64,000 bases of DNA from a virus: positions 1 to 64,000 of the IMG/VR virus record IMGVR_UViG_3300042518_001688; one strand, 5' to 3'. The first letter of the stretch is position 1; the number at the start of each line of letters is the position of its first letter. Below are positions 15,710 through 23,630 of this stretch, piece after piece. The notes beneath the pieces were generated by a model. That model was not told the origin of the DNA, did not search any database, and saw only the letters and a list, made by a program, of their open reading frames with translations. Made by a program: the position numbers and the translations under genes.

Positions 15710-16151
15710 GAGGTCTAATCAGTAAATTAAAATTAATAACCTGTCCAGATGTGGGAGTAAATGGTGTCCGAGTCGAACACAGCCCATAAAGTCTGCGTTC
15801 TTGACAAGTAAAAAGTATAGGATTAAACACAGGAACAGAAATAGCGATTGTACTTCCAGTCCCCTCAGTCATCCAGCCAAAAAAGTCTATAAAGCCAACT
15901 GGGGTTTGTTTGAGTGTAAATACTTCGTTGTCAGCGATCGCATCTACCACGTCTTCAAATAGATAAAGTCGTAATAACCCATCCATGCTGATGTTGTTGG
16001 TAGAGCAAACAGCACCATGTATTGCACCACTTCCGCGAGGGATGCGGTTAGCTTTGTCGAAAGTTAGGATTTTAGCAGGCGATTCCCCTACTGCGTCGTT
16101 AGCTGCATAAGGTGTAGTATTAGCTGGTCTGGTATAGCTTGCGGTGATCAT
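15702..16151 (-). CDS. Probable virion structural protein, 149 aa
   Basis: It begins MITASYTRPANTTPYAANDA, a start pattern I associate with cyanophage virion proteins, and is strand-rich with few charged residues. I take the internal ATG as start because the earlier in-frame start lies inside the divergent portal gene. The stop overlaps the next gene. It is transcribed away from the portal gene, which begins at the same place on the other strand. Identification as structural is by composition and context. Confidence 0.6.
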   Translation of the reverse strand: MITASYTRPANTTPYAANDAVGESPAKILTFDKANRIPRGSGAIHGAVCSTNNISMDGLLRLYLFEDVVDAIADNEVFTLKQTPVGFIDFFGWMTEGTGSTIAISVPVFNPILFTCQERRLYGLCSTRTPFTPTSGQVINFNLLIRPHD

Positions 16152-17610
16152 GGGGATTGGGAAGAACAACCACAGTTATAGTTCCCTGCTTACCGTGCTT
16201 TATCCTTCCCAGCAAAAGGTTACTGTCAGTTCCCCAAAGATCACAGACATCAGACAATCCGCCCTTGCCCCTATGTCGGGGCAAATTACTAGCACTATTG
16301 CTAGATTGTCACAAGATGCTATCCAAGAAATTACCCGATTAAAGGGTAAATATAAATTGGATGAATTAATTGCAATGCTGAAATACGACCCCACAAGTAA
16401 GGCTTGTCGGCGGTTAAAAGCTTTGCGGGTACAAACGGCATTGGGAGACTATGGACACCCAGACAAAGATATAGATAAATGGGTACACGGCAACCTTGAT
16501 GAAATGGAAGGAACTCTACAAGAAGCGGCTGGGCATTTGTCTAATGCGATGGGATTGGGAACAGCATTGTGTGAAATTGTGCTTGATAACCGAGTACCTG
16601 GAAGATGGGGGGAGTGGAGATTAAAAGCATTAAACCCACTGGATATTACCAAGGTGACTTTTCGGGGAACGAAGGGGAAGATTACGGAAGTTGTTTATTT
16701 AGACGGTGATGGTAGGAAGAAATATATCCCCTACCATCGCGTAATTCACATCGTTAATGATCCAGAAATGGTATTTAATGATCCATTTGGTGCGGCTGAA
16801 TCTGAATCAGCTATGCCTTATTACAAATCTAAGCAATCTCTAACTGCCGAAATGCTGGTAGCAGGTAAAAACCAAGCTACGGGGATTCTTACTGCTTTTG
16901 CTGATAGCAACGACTCTGTAAGGTTGTTAGATGTTAATGGTAATCCACAGAAGAATATGGACGGTAGCGATAAAATCGTTTCTTCTGTTGAATCCTTGGC
17001 GTATCAATTAACTAATCTAGAAAATTCTAATGTTATTGTTACTGACTTAAAAAATAAAATTGTTCCCTTGGCAATGCCAACGGGGGATAGCTTCTTTATT
17101 AATAATTTGCAATACTTAAACAGGCAAATAATGTTGTCTTTCGGCGTGAGTGCCTTGATGTTTGATGAGGGAAGCATAGGGGGATTAGGTAACTCTGGTA
17201 TTTCTCAATCGCACAAATCGGTTCTTGATTCCCAGATTGATGGGATTGTTAAACAGATCCGGGACAAATTACTGGAAAAAGTAATTAAGCAGTTATTGAC
17301 TTATAACTTCGGTTCAAAGTATGCGAGGAATTTGGGGACGTTTGCCGTCAGTGCCAGCACCGACCCCAATATTATTATCTCTAAGGGCAACTTCTTATTA
17401 TCTGCCATTACTTCAGGTGCAATTCCCGCAAGTGACATCTCGGCTATTAATGTCCTGCGGGAAATGTGCGGTGTACCTAAAATTGATATGGAGGAGCAAC
17501 AAAGGATGATGAATGCTCAACTAGACCAACAGATGCAGCAACAACAAATGCAACAGGGGGCGATGCAACCACCACAACCGGGGGCTGAAGCTATGGGGCA
17601 ATATCCTTAA
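16150..17610 (+). CDS. Phage portal protein, DUF935/gp29-like
   Basis: Portal proteins form the dodecameric DNA gate at one capsid vertex. The signs here are the pattern LNPLDITKVTFRGTKGKI, HRVIHIVNDPEM, then LGNSGISQSH and repeated helical clips near residues 330-400, as in the DUF935 group. The C-terminus is Gln/Met-rich (QMQQQQMQQG). Length 486 is typical. Minus-strand genes overlap both ends: the start region abuts a divergent virion gene and the last 4 bases overlap a convergent gene. The start could be a little further downstream. Confidence 0.8.
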   Translation: MGIGKNNHSYSSLLTVLYPSQQKVTVSSPKITDIRQSALAPMSGQITSTIARLSQDAIQEITRLKGKYKLDELIAMLKYDPTSKACRRLKALRVQTALGDYGHPDKDIDKWVHGNLDEMEGTLQEAAGHLSNAMGLGTALCEIVLDNRVPGRWGEWRLKALNPLDITKVTFRGTKGKITEVVYLDGDGRKKYIPYHRVIHIVNDPEMVFNDPFGAAESESAMPYYKSKQSLTAEMLVAGKNQATGILTAFADSNDSVRLLDVNGNPQKNMDGSDKIVSSVESLAYQLTNLENSNVIVTDLKNKIVPLAMPTGDSFFINNLQYLNRQIMLSFGVSALMFDEGSIGGLGNSGISQSHKSVLDSQIDGIVKQIRDKLLEKVIKQLLTYNFGSKYARNLGTFAVSASTDPNIIISKGNFLLSAITSGAIPASDISAINVLREMCGVPKIDMEEQQRMMNAQLDQQMQQQQMQQGAMQPPQPGAEAMGQYP

Positions 17611-17939
17611 TCCCCCACTAACCTGTATTTCATAACGGGAACTTTATCGTCAGTCAAAAAAGACTCGATCACACCTTCGGCAACTAATTGTTTGTAGGCG
17701 ATCGCTAGTTGGGAGTAAGAAGCTTCAGTAATTTGCTTGATTGCCCCAGGTGTAAGACCCCGGACTACAAGCAAATCCTTGATTCTATTTTTCAAAGCTT
17801 CCACATGACGACGGTTAGATCCTTTTAATGGATGCTCGTAGGTGTCGGGGTGAGTAAATTCTGTACCAATCCCAGTAAAAACAGATTCTTCATGGAGAAG
17901 AGTGGGATCAACCCGGTAATGGATGCAAGCTAAATTCAT
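17607..17939 (-). CDS. Winged-helix-like DNA-binding protein, 110 aa
   Basis: The C-terminal half (LVVRGLTPGAIKQITEASYS and the following QLAIAYKQLVAEGVIES) reads as a winged helix-turn-helix with a regulatory-type recognition helix. The N-terminal half is unknown. It overlaps the upstream HU-like gene by 4 bases (ATGA), so the two form an operon. A regulator or DNA-packaging accessory role is possible. Confidence 0.6.
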   Translation of the reverse strand: MNLACIHYRVDPTLLHEESVFTGIGTEFTHPDTYEHPLKGSNRRHVEALKNRIKDLLVVRGLTPGAIKQITEASYSQLAIAYKQLVAEGVIESFLTDDKVPVMKYRLVGD

Positions 17940-18388
17940 GCTTGACCCCCTTCCTGTTCGGCTTTAAGGGCATCCATTTTTGCTCTCTTACTCCAGTTGG
18001 CTACGGGTTCGCGTGTTGGTATCGCGTCTGGAGGCGTGGCTTTAGCGAGTCTTTCTTTGAGCCTCCTAGATGCGAAGAATTTAACTGATCTGCGTGGAGG
18101 TATGTGAACTAACTGCCTTTCGGCATTACTCACAGAATCTTTGCTAATCTGATGTGGACCCCTGATAACTGGTAAATTTGTGGTTCTGGGCTTGGTTATC
18201 CAAGTCTGTGCAGAAAATAACCCTGGCCAATCTATCATCTCTCCTCTTTCAAGGTGGTCTACCGCAATCTCCACCATTGCTTTCATCACCATAGCGACGC
18301 GACGTTTCCCAAGTCCAGTTTTTTCTATTACTAACTTGCGCCACCTGACTGGAGTTAGTGCGCCTTCTGGGATATTTCTAGTTGCCAT
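17936..18388 (-). CDS. HU/IHF-like DNA-binding protein
   Basis: Residues about 12-60 (LVIEKTGLGKRRVAMVMKAM, then VDHLERGEMIDWPGLFSAQ) follow the HU/IHF helical body and turn into a strand pair. The Arg/Pro-rich arm around residues 60-95 and RRSVKFFASRRLKERL match the C-terminal HU pattern. A basic extension of about 35 residues follows. It would bend or compact DNA. The leader carries GCTGGCAGG 9 bases before the ATG, a motif shared with other DNA-binding genes here. Confidence 0.65.
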   Translation of the reverse strand: MATRNIPEGALTPVRWRKLVIEKTGLGKRRVAMVMKAMVEIAVDHLERGEMIDWPGLFSAQTWITKPRTTNLPVIRGPHQISKDSVSNAERQLVHIPPRRSVKFFASRRLKERLAKATPPDAIPTREPVANWSKRAKMDALKAEQEGGQA

Positions 18389-18397
18389 ATAACTATG

Positions 18398-18406
18398 CCT
18401 GCCAGC
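18398..18406 (-). promoter_or_regulatory. GCTGGCAGG leader motif
   Basis: One of four exact copies (also 43165, 46424, 47573) directly ahead of start codons. Its terminal AGG can serve as a weak ribosome binding site; the conserved GCTGGC part is unexplained. Confidence 0.45.
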
Positions 18407-18438
18407 AATAATAATTTATTAATTCAAGATAGCAAAAT

Positions 18439-18604
18439 AGCGATCACACTAGCAATAAATAGGCGATCGCTTAATTATTTATTTTTTCTTCTGATAAGTT
18501 TGTCTCTCTGGCGCGTGATTTTTGTGGGCTTCGCAATATGGATAGATTGCGTCGCTTCTTAAACCAGGATTACACACAAGGCAGTTCATACTAGCTGCTA
18601 TTTC
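18439..18604 (-). repeat. 166-bp duplicated segment, copy 1
   Basis: About 90 percent identical to 19959-20124. It spans the C-terminal zinc-finger codons of a gene plus its downstream flank, so it is a segmental duplication or gene conversion between two neighbouring genes. Confidence 0.9.
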
Positions 18605-18754
18605 TTCAGGTGGCCAAACCGGAAAACCTGAGTCTGATATTTTCTGTAAAAGTTCAACATGATATGCCCTGATGATTCTGTGGCGGTGAGTAGGGATATC
18701 TTGTTTAAATAACAAAATATAGTCAGAATTGTTGAAATCTAAACGAATATACAT
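18479..18754 (-). CDS. Protein with duplicated C-terminal zinc-finger tail, 91 aa
   Basis: The N-terminal 50 residues are unrecognised. The C-terminal 41 residues (EIAASMNCLVCN, then YPYCEAHKNHAPERQ and KKK) carry C-x2-C and C-x2-H pairs and a basic end. They are nearly identical to the tail of the Csx3-like gene at 19999. The two genes thus share a nucleic-acid- or partner-binding tail on different front parts. It is divergent from the 18878 gene. Confidence 0.65.
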   Translation of the reverse strand: MYIRLDFNNSDYILLFKQDIPTHRHRIIRAYHVELLQKISDSGFPVWPPEEIAASMNCLVCNPGLRSDAIYPYCEAHKNHAPERQTYQKKK

Positions 18755-18780
18755 ATTTTAAAGATACGGACACTTTACTA

Positions 18781-18811
18781 TTGACAAGGATAAAATATAA
18801 TGATTTAATAT
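18781..18811 (+). promoter_or_regulatory. Sigma70-type promoter
   Basis: TTGACA (18781-18786), 17-base spacer, TTTAAT/TAATAT (18804-18811). It drives the 18878 gene. Confidence 0.6.
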
Positions 18812-18877
18812 AAATGTGAGGCAAGGGAGACAGCCCAAGCCTCAAAAGTAAATCAAGTAAGTTAAGGAAATTATATC

Positions 18878-19393
18878 ATGGCTATCAAACAAGGCAGAAT
18901 TTTAAATAGGTTTGATACTTCCGGTATTAAAACAGTCCGCGTAGATTTTAAGAATCCAGAAGCTCAAAAAGCTGTTAAAAAAGTAGTTGAGTTTCTAAAA
19001 GACAATGCAGAAGAATTTGAGCTAGAACCAGGGGAAACCTATCAGGGTGTGGCAGAAAATTTAGTTTGTGATGTAATCATGGAAGAAAGGTTCATAGTTT
19101 CTTCCATCCCCATACATGAAATAATTGTTAGTGCAGTATTAAAAAATTTAGAAGCTTTGAATGAAGATGAGTCTTACACTTCTGAATCTGAGGTGGCTGA
19201 ACCTGACATAGAAGACGCTTTGCATTACATAGAATCTTTAGCTTTTCAAGGCTCTGAAAGGCAAATTAAATGGGCTAAAGATATAGCTCTAAAAAACATT
19301 GATGATGTTGCAATTGCTTTAAAGAAAAACAAAACAATTCCTGCATCTGCAAAATGGTGGATTGATAATAGAAGCAATATTTCTATTTCATGA
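18878..19393 (+). CDS. Protein with conserved 'GSERQIKWAKDI' C-terminal domain
   Basis: Residues about 122-165 (GSERQIKWAKDIALKNI, AKWWIDNR) form a small domain seen in many phage and bacterial proteins of unknown function. The N-terminal 115 residues are acidic and helical. AAGGAAATTATATC precedes the ATG. Its stop overlaps the next gene start (ATGA), and a TTGACA promoter lies 70 bases upstream. Function unknown. Confidence 0.7.
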   Translation: MAIKQGRILNRFDTSGIKTVRVDFKNPEAQKAVKKVVEFLKDNAEEFELEPGETYQGVAENLVCDVIMEERFIVSSIPIHEIIVSAVLKNLEALNEDESYTSESEVAEPDIEDALHYIESLAFQGSERQIKWAKDIALKNIDDVAIALKKNKTIPASAKWWIDNRSNISIS

Positions 19394-19641
19394 GCAGAAA
19401 ACAGGAGAGCATCACACTCTCCCTTTCACTGGAACACAAAGCCAAACTTGAACAAAAAGCCTTAGAGTTTGGCTGTTTATGGGGCGATCGCCCTAACATT
19501 TCATCGCTACTAAAAGCGATCGCAGATGGTGAACTACTGCTTTCAAAAGCAGACAAACCCGCAAAGCAAAAGCGGGCATTAATCAAGAATGCGATCGCCA
19601 GCATTCAAGACGCACTCACAATTTTACTGGAGTTAATTTAA
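19390..19641 (+). CDS. Small DNA-binding-like protein, 83 aa
   Basis: ESITLSLSLEHKAKLEQKAL reads as the strand and first helix of a ribbon-helix-helix fold, with a second helix following NISSLLKAIADGEL. The C-terminal part is a helical tail. It overlaps the preceding gene by 4 bases and precedes another small gene by 1 base. Two HIP1 copies lie in the coding sequence. It is probably an autoregulator or antitoxin-like protein; no toxin partner is recognised. Confidence 0.55.
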   Translation: MSRKQESITLSLSLEHKAKLEQKALEFGCLWGDRPNISSLLKAIADGELLLSKADKPAKQKRALIKNAIASIQDALTILLELI

Positions 19642-19642
19642 A

Positions 19643-19909
19643 ATGATTGAAAATTTAAGAACGCTTGATCATACATACAGCGAACCCAATGTATTGACAA
19701 ATTTAAACCGGTCAATAGACCGCGATAATTTAACTTATCAATTCTTTGATAGTTACTCTGAAGATGTCAAGAGACTAATAAGTGACAGTCAAGGATATTA
19801 CATAGATTGTCCTTACTTCAATTCACAAGAAGAACAAGAGAAATTTGAAAATGACTGGATTATTATTTCTCGTTCAGAAGGACAGGTTAGATTAAGTAAA
19901 AAGAATTAG
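19643..19909 (+). CDS. Hypothetical acidic protein, 88 aa
   Basis: No family is recognised. It lies one base after the ribbon-helix-helix-like gene and is the last gene of this operon. The product is acidic with several Tyr and Phe. If the preceding gene is an antitoxin, this could be the partner, but no toxin motif is visible. Confidence 0.55.
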   Translation: MIENLRTLDHTYSEPNVLTNLNRSIDRDNLTYQFFDSYSEDVKRLISDSQGYYIDCPYFNSQEEQEKFENDWIIISRSEGQVRLSKKN

Positions 19910-19958
19910 CGATCGCCACAACCAGCCCTCGCTTTCCTTTCCCCTTCACCAAATACCA

Positions 19959-20124
19959 AGCGATCGCACTAGCAATAAATAGGCGATCGCTTAATTATTT
20001 ATTTTTTCTTCTGATAAGCTTGTCTCTCTGGCGCGTGATTTTTGTGGACTTCGCAATATGGATAAATTGCGTCGCTTCTTAAATTAGAATTGCACACAAG
20101 GCAGTTCATACTAGCTGCTATTTC
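19959..20124 (-). repeat. 166-bp duplicated segment, copy 2
   Basis: Partner of 18439-18604 at an offset of 1520 bases. It covers the zinc-finger tail of the Csx3-like gene and its downstream flank. Confidence 0.9.
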
Positions 20125-20412
20125 ACTAGCTATGGGCGTATCCGGATCAAATGATGTTGTGACAATAGCTATAGGTTTACCCGCTTCTTTAATGGCTTGC
20201 CATTTACATCTATTCCTGTAGTGGCTAACTATGGGTGCTGCTAACCAGTAGGGTATTCTCCCACAGGATATAATTAGTCCCTTTGTTCCATTAATTTCCG
20301 GGAATGTCATCTGTAGTAAGTCTAGTCTATCTGCTTTTCCCCTGACTTGAATAAATATCCAAGTCTCCAAGTCTTTTTCTACGGTGGTAATTTTTGTAGT
20401 CATAATCAACAT
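19999..20412 (-). CDS. Csx3-like domain fused to a zinc-finger tail
   Basis: Residues about 45-90 (GLIISCGRIPYWLAAPIVSH, then YRNRCKWQAI) follow the Csx3 core pattern: a strand, SGR-x-P-x-WL, then a helix ending H-x-Y, and a hydrophobic strand. Csx3 (Crn3) proteins are ring nucleases that degrade cyclic tetra-adenylate in type III CRISPR immunity. The C-terminal 41 residues are a C-x2-C/C-x2-H finger duplicated from the gene at 18479. The true start may be the second ATG (MTTKITTVE, 20403). It is divergent from a second Csx3-family gene with only 100 bases between. No CRISPR array or cas operon is in the window. Confidence 0.55.
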   Translation of the reverse strand: MLIMTTKITTVEKDLETWIFIQVRGKADRLDLLQMTFPEINGTKGLIISCGRIPYWLAAPIVSHYRNRCKWQAIKEAGKPIAIVTTSFDPDTPIASEIAASMNCLVCNSNLRSDAIYPYCEVHKNHAPERQAYQKKK

Positions 20413-20446
20413 TTTAGCTAATTTTAAAGTAATTATAGTAGGATGC

Positions 20447-20476
20447 TTGACAACTTACTATAATCTTTGCTATTGT
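20447..20476 (+). promoter_or_regulatory. Promoter of the Csx3-family gene
   Basis: TTGACA (20447-20452), 18-base spacer, TATTGT (20471-20476). It lies in the 100-base divergent region between the two Csx3-like genes. Confidence 0.65.
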
Positions 20477-20515
20477 AGTTTACATAAGAAAAAGCCAGCC
20501 AAGGAGCTACTACGT

Positions 20516-20818
20516 ATGTCCACTTACAATATTGACTTAGTTGATGGCATTGTAAAAGTTGGCTTTGGTGAGCCAGCGCAAAATGACCAAATCGTTAAAG
20601 ATGCAAAAGCCCTAGCTGATGCCTTAGTATCTTCCGGCGAATTAAATGGTCAATTGGTTAAGATTAGCGGACCCGCTTCTCTTCCTGTTGCTTTTGTTTT
20701 AGCTAAATCTTTTTCTGCGGTTGCTGCGGCGATCGCTTGCTATGATCCCAAATTGCAAAAATATGTGGTTGCTATCAGCCACAATCCTAAATATCAAATT
20801 GGTGATTTAGTTGATTAA
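20516..20818 (+). CDS. csx3: Csx3-family protein (possible ring nuclease)
   Basis: The frame is open upstream, but AAGGAG lies 9 bases before this ATG. The 100 residues cover the whole Csx3 fold: GEPAQNDQIVKDAKAL, LVKISGPASLPVAFVLAK, AIACYDPKLQKYVVAISH and a final YQIGDLVD. These match the conserved Csx3/Crn3 blocks, including the YDPKL and ISH segments near the active site. Family members hydrolyse the cyclic tetra-adenylate messenger of type III CRISPR systems, which on a mobile element would blunt host defence. A TTGACA/TATTGT promoter and a strong terminator make it a single-gene unit. Enzymatic activity is inferred from the family. Confidence 0.85.
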   Translation: MSTYNIDLVDGIVKVGFGEPAQNDQIVKDAKALADALVSSGELNGQLVKISGPASLPVAFVLAKSFSAVAAAIACYDPKLQKYVVAISHNPKYQIGDLVD

Positions 20819-20825
20819 TTAGTTA

Positions 20826-20873
20826 AAAGCGATTTGATTTGCTCGTTGCAAAATATCAAGTCGCTTTTTTTTA
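20826..20873 (+). terminator. Strong terminator after the Csx3-family gene
   Basis: AAAGCGATTTGAT (20826-20838) pairs with ATCAAGTCGCTTT (20855-20867, one G-U), running into eight T. Confidence 0.9.
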
Positions 20874-20883
20874 TGAGGATTTT

Positions 20884-21330
20884 ATGCAACAAAAATGCTT
20901 AGAAAAATGGAATAGCAATTTATTTTGGGAGTTAGTTGATCCTCCTAAAATAAATATCCCCAGCCATCTTGGTTGGGTTGAATATGAGGAATACATGAAA
21001 GCCATTCTGGTTAATTGTGTTCCTGGAGAACTCGGTAGATTATTGGTAGACTTCCCTGCTAACTCTACTGAAGATAATAAACTACACACGCATCCAGCAA
21101 GCGATCGCTGTGTAACAGTCATCAAAGGTAGTGGAGATTTTATCTGCTATCGTGACAAAAAAGTTCAAACTTTTCCTTTAGTTCCTGGCGTTCGTGTCTG
21201 GATGCCCAGGGGGATTTTACACACTTTTAAGAGTGGAAATGAAGGGTTGTTAGTTGAGAGCCTACACAATCCCTTTATTCCACTAGATCATCCCAAATGC
21301 TTGATTTATCCAAAGTTAGCAATTGAGTAA
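20884..21330 (+). CDS. Cupin-fold protein
   Basis: GAGG lies 6 bases before the chosen ATG (MQQKCLEKWN); an earlier start would lie in the terminator. The segment HTHPASDRCVTVIKGSGDF, then VPGVRVWMPRGILHTF, gives the two cupin motifs with His and Glu/Asp-type metal ligands, at about residues 63-120. Cupins range from enzymes to binding proteins, so the substrate is not predictable. It is tightly followed by another small gene and shares the accessory island with the Csx3-like genes. Confidence 0.75.
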   Translation: MQQKCLEKWNSNLFWELVDPPKINIPSHLGWVEYEEYMKAILVNCVPGELGRLLVDFPANSTEDNKLHTHPASDRCVTVIKGSGDFICYRDKKVQTFPLVPGVRVWMPRGILHTFKSGNEGLLVESLHNPFIPLDHPKCLIYPKLAIE

Positions 21331-21337
21331 TTTAATT

Positions 21338-21634
21338 ATGCGTCAAGAGTGGCTAGGTTTGTTAAGAGATTTGCCAGTCTCTATAAATAATTTGGCTGAT
21401 CCTAGTATTCTGCGGCTTTCCACAGAGGCAAAGCTAAACCAGTTGGTGAGCGATCGCCATACTGGGCCAGTTGCCATCATCAAATCAGGCTTACTTCGTG
21501 CGCCCGTTATCCCTCATAATTTTAATTTAAAATCTGTCAGTCTCCTACAAAGACGTACTAGATATTTGGGATGTTTAAAATCCTGGTTGAACTTGTTACA
21601 TAACCAAGGAATTACAGGAAATTTCATGCTATGA
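21338..21634 (+). CDS. Hypothetical basic protein, 98 aa
   Basis: No family is recognised. The ATG at 21338 begins 8 bases after the cupin stop; an in-frame TTG at 21323 would overlap it. The product is basic, Leu-rich and soluble, with a helical C-terminus. It ends in the short gap before convergent minus-strand genes. Coupling to the cupin suggests a joint role, unknown. Confidence 0.55.
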   Translation: MRQEWLGLLRDLPVSINNLADPSILRLSTEAKLNQLVSDRHTGPVAIIKSGLLRAPVIPHNFNLKSVSLLQRRTRYLGCLKSWLNLLHNQGITGNFML

Positions 21635-21651
21635 GAGATGGAATGTATTTT

Positions 21652-22437
21652 CTAATTAAATAGTTTTATTATGCCTCTAATCAATTGAAAATGCGGGATA
21701 TTATCAAGTCTAAGTTGATTTTGCAAAACCTCCTTGCCAACAATACCACCACAAGTTAATAGGCATACTGCTGATGATTGAGCAAGGATTTTATCCGTTG
21801 ATAGCAGAAATGAACCGATTGTTTCAAGTAAATGGTGGTTATTAATTTGAGTTTCTGTATCAGCTAAAACTGACACAATTTTATGTCTAGCTGGTGATGA
21901 CATATTCTGAAGTTCAATAGCTAGGCTTGCTTGATATTCATCGGATTCGTCTGCTAACCAGTCAACTATTGTTTCTGCAATTTCATAAAGAGCATCTTCA
22001 TCTTCTAGCCCTGCGCGTAACTGATTAAGAAATTCCTTAATGTGAATAGGAAAATCATTTAATCCTATGAGACTCAATTGAGGCGCTGTTACTGTAGAAT
22101 TTAAAAAAACTTCATTCCCAGGTCTTTGCAATGGTGTGTCAGGGCTTAATAGAATAGTAGCTTGCCCACTGAGTAACTTAAATAAAGTTTCTTGGTCAAT
22201 TAAAAGTTTTTCACTATTATGTTTAATATAATCTCTCAATAGATCCAAATTTACAGATGATGATCGAGTATTTGTTGGTACGTCAGTATTAACATTGGTA
22301 AATACACTTCCTATGGTTTCATCTTGCCTAACCTTCAATTGGTTCTGGTTGTAAGCATTGATGTAATTCCTGGGTAATACACCACTGGAAAAAGTTTCTG
22401 GCTTCTTGATTAAATTTGTTGAGGTTTCCATTAACAT
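21652..22437 (-). CDS. Partner protein of TIGR04255-type gene, up to 261 aa
   Basis: No family is recognised. The C-terminal 170 residues are Leu-rich and helical with acidic patches (AGLEDEDALYEIAETIVDWL). From the first ATG it overlaps the upstream gene by 110 bases. A TTG start inside the upstream stop region (about 22335) would remove the overlap, so the N-terminus is uncertain. The pair looks like an accessory two-gene module. Confidence 0.6.
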   Translation of the reverse strand: MLMETSTNLIKKPETFSSGVLPRNYINAYNQNQLKVRQDETIGSVFTNVNTDVPTNTRSSSVNLDLLRDYIKHNSEKLLIDQETLFKLLSGQATILLSPDTPLQRPGNEVFLNSTVTAPQLSLIGLNDFPIHIKEFLNQLRAGLEDEDALYEIAETIVDWLADESDEYQASLAIELQNMSSPARHKIVSVLADTETQINNHHLLETIGSFLLSTDKILAQSSAVCLLTCGGIVGKEVLQNQLRLDNIPHFQLIRGIIKLFN

Positions 22438-23113
22438 CTTTTATCTCCGTTATATTTTCAGTGTGAAAATCAGCATCTATAAAATAACCCAGTTCAGTAG
22501 ATTCTTTTTTCCGTGCAAGTCCATACCGAACACTCATTATTGCATCTGCATAACCCAGACGGCACATGAAAAACGAGAATGCGTCAGGAAAATTATCTTC
22601 TGGCAAGTCCTCAGCCGCAAATATACCTAACATTGGTGGTTTAAGTAGGTCTCGCCAGTGCCTATTCTCTAAACCCAGTTCAGAGCGCATAATAAAGTCC
22701 TGGTATCGCAGTCCAATTCTGGTAAAGTATGACGGTTGATAGTGTTTGACCACTAATTCAATAGCAGTAGATAGTCGCTTACTGAAATCCTCCCAACTGG
22801 TATATTTCAAAGTAGAAAGGGCTATAAAGTCACTTGATAAAACAAGTTTCCATACTCCTTCTTTGTCAGCAAACTCGTAAGAAAAGCCTTGTCCTAACAG
22901 CAACGGAGGTGAATTAGGTTGTGGGTTGGACGATATAGACATTTCAATGGATTGAGGTTGACTGAATAGTGGATAATCAGACCTCACCGCTTCCTGAAAG
23001 TCTACAGGAGCTTCTTTCTCAATTTTTAATATTTTTGGAAACCTAAGTTGACAAATTACTTCCACAAGAGGATTGCGGGAATATCTAACGCGAGGAGATT
23101 CAGGAAATTTCAT
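22328..23113 (-). CDS. TIGR04255 family protein
   Basis: The start MKFPESPRVRYSRNPLVEVI followed by CQLRFPKILKI and FQEAVRSDYP is the signature of the TIGR04255 family, sporadically distributed in bacteria and often next to variable partner genes. About 260 residues is normal for it. The molecular role is unknown; the patchy distribution suggests a mobile defence or stress function. It is first in a two-gene unit and faces a 310-base upstream region. Confidence 0.75.
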   Translation of the reverse strand: MKFPESPRVRYSRNPLVEVICQLRFPKILKIEKEAPVDFQEAVRSDYPLFSQPQSIEMSISSNPQPNSPPLLLGQGFSYEFADKEGVWKLVLSSDFIALSTLKYTSWEDFSKRLSTAIELVVKHYQPSYFTRIGLRYQDFIMRSELGLENRHWRDLLKPPMLGIFAAEDLPEDNFPDAFSFFMCRLGYADAIMSVRYGLARKKESTELGYFIDADFHTENITEIKDVNGNLNKFNQEARNFFQWCITQELHQCLQPEPIEG

Positions 23114-23423
23114 AGACTTGTTTAACTTAGCTAATCGGCAACCAAATTAAGGTTCTGTTTAAGACATAGATAAAGGTATACCTAAAAAACTCAGGTTGAA
23201 GTAAATAATAAAACTCTGTATAGAGATTTATAGAAATTTTGAGTTTGGTTAACCCAAAATTAACCTTCTCACTTTTATATGATTTTAATTCTAAAACACT
23301 ATATATTTCCTGTCTTCCGCACTCCTAAATAGACATTTTACAATCTCTTTACACAAAAAATTGATAGTCAAGTTATGATTTCAGTATTATGACCATGAAT
23401 CAGTAGTATAGCTTATCACGAGC
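23114..23423. other. AT-rich intergenic region
   Basis: 310 bases without a gene, upstream of both the TIGR04255 gene (-) and the HsdR remnant (+). An inverted repeat GAGTTTGGTTAACC...CCAAAATT lies near 23240-23265 and is a candidate operator. No HIP1 copy is present, unlike most of the window, which suggests a recently acquired segment. Confidence 0.5.
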
Positions 23424-23630
23424 ATGAGTGCCGAATATTCCGAAGATATCCTAGTTCAACAAACCACAGCAGACTTCTTTGAACATACCCTGAAATGGCA
23501 TTGCGTTTACGCCTATAATCAGGAAACCTTCGGTATTGACGGTACACTGGGACGCAAAGACAAAAAAGAAATAGTCCTCAAACGCTATCTCCGGGAAGCA
23601 CTAGCAAAAATAAACCCTGGTCATCCCCAG
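23424..23630 (+). pseudogene. Type I restriction subunit HsdR, N-terminal remnant
   Basis: The first 66 codons (YSEDILVQQTTADFFEHTL, then ETFGIDGTLGRKDKKEI, ALAKINPG) match the start of HsdR endonuclease subunits. After INPG the similarity stops and the frame runs on antisense to a helicase fragment. Full HsdR is about 1000 residues, so this is a 5' stub left by recombination. It keeps an ATG and may still be transcribed. Confidence 0.75.

Noticed and set aside
18400-21700. CRISPR array near the Csx3-like genes
   Set aside because: No regularly spaced direct repeats were seen. The repeated HIP1 octamers are irregular, and the only long repeat is the 166-bp duplication.
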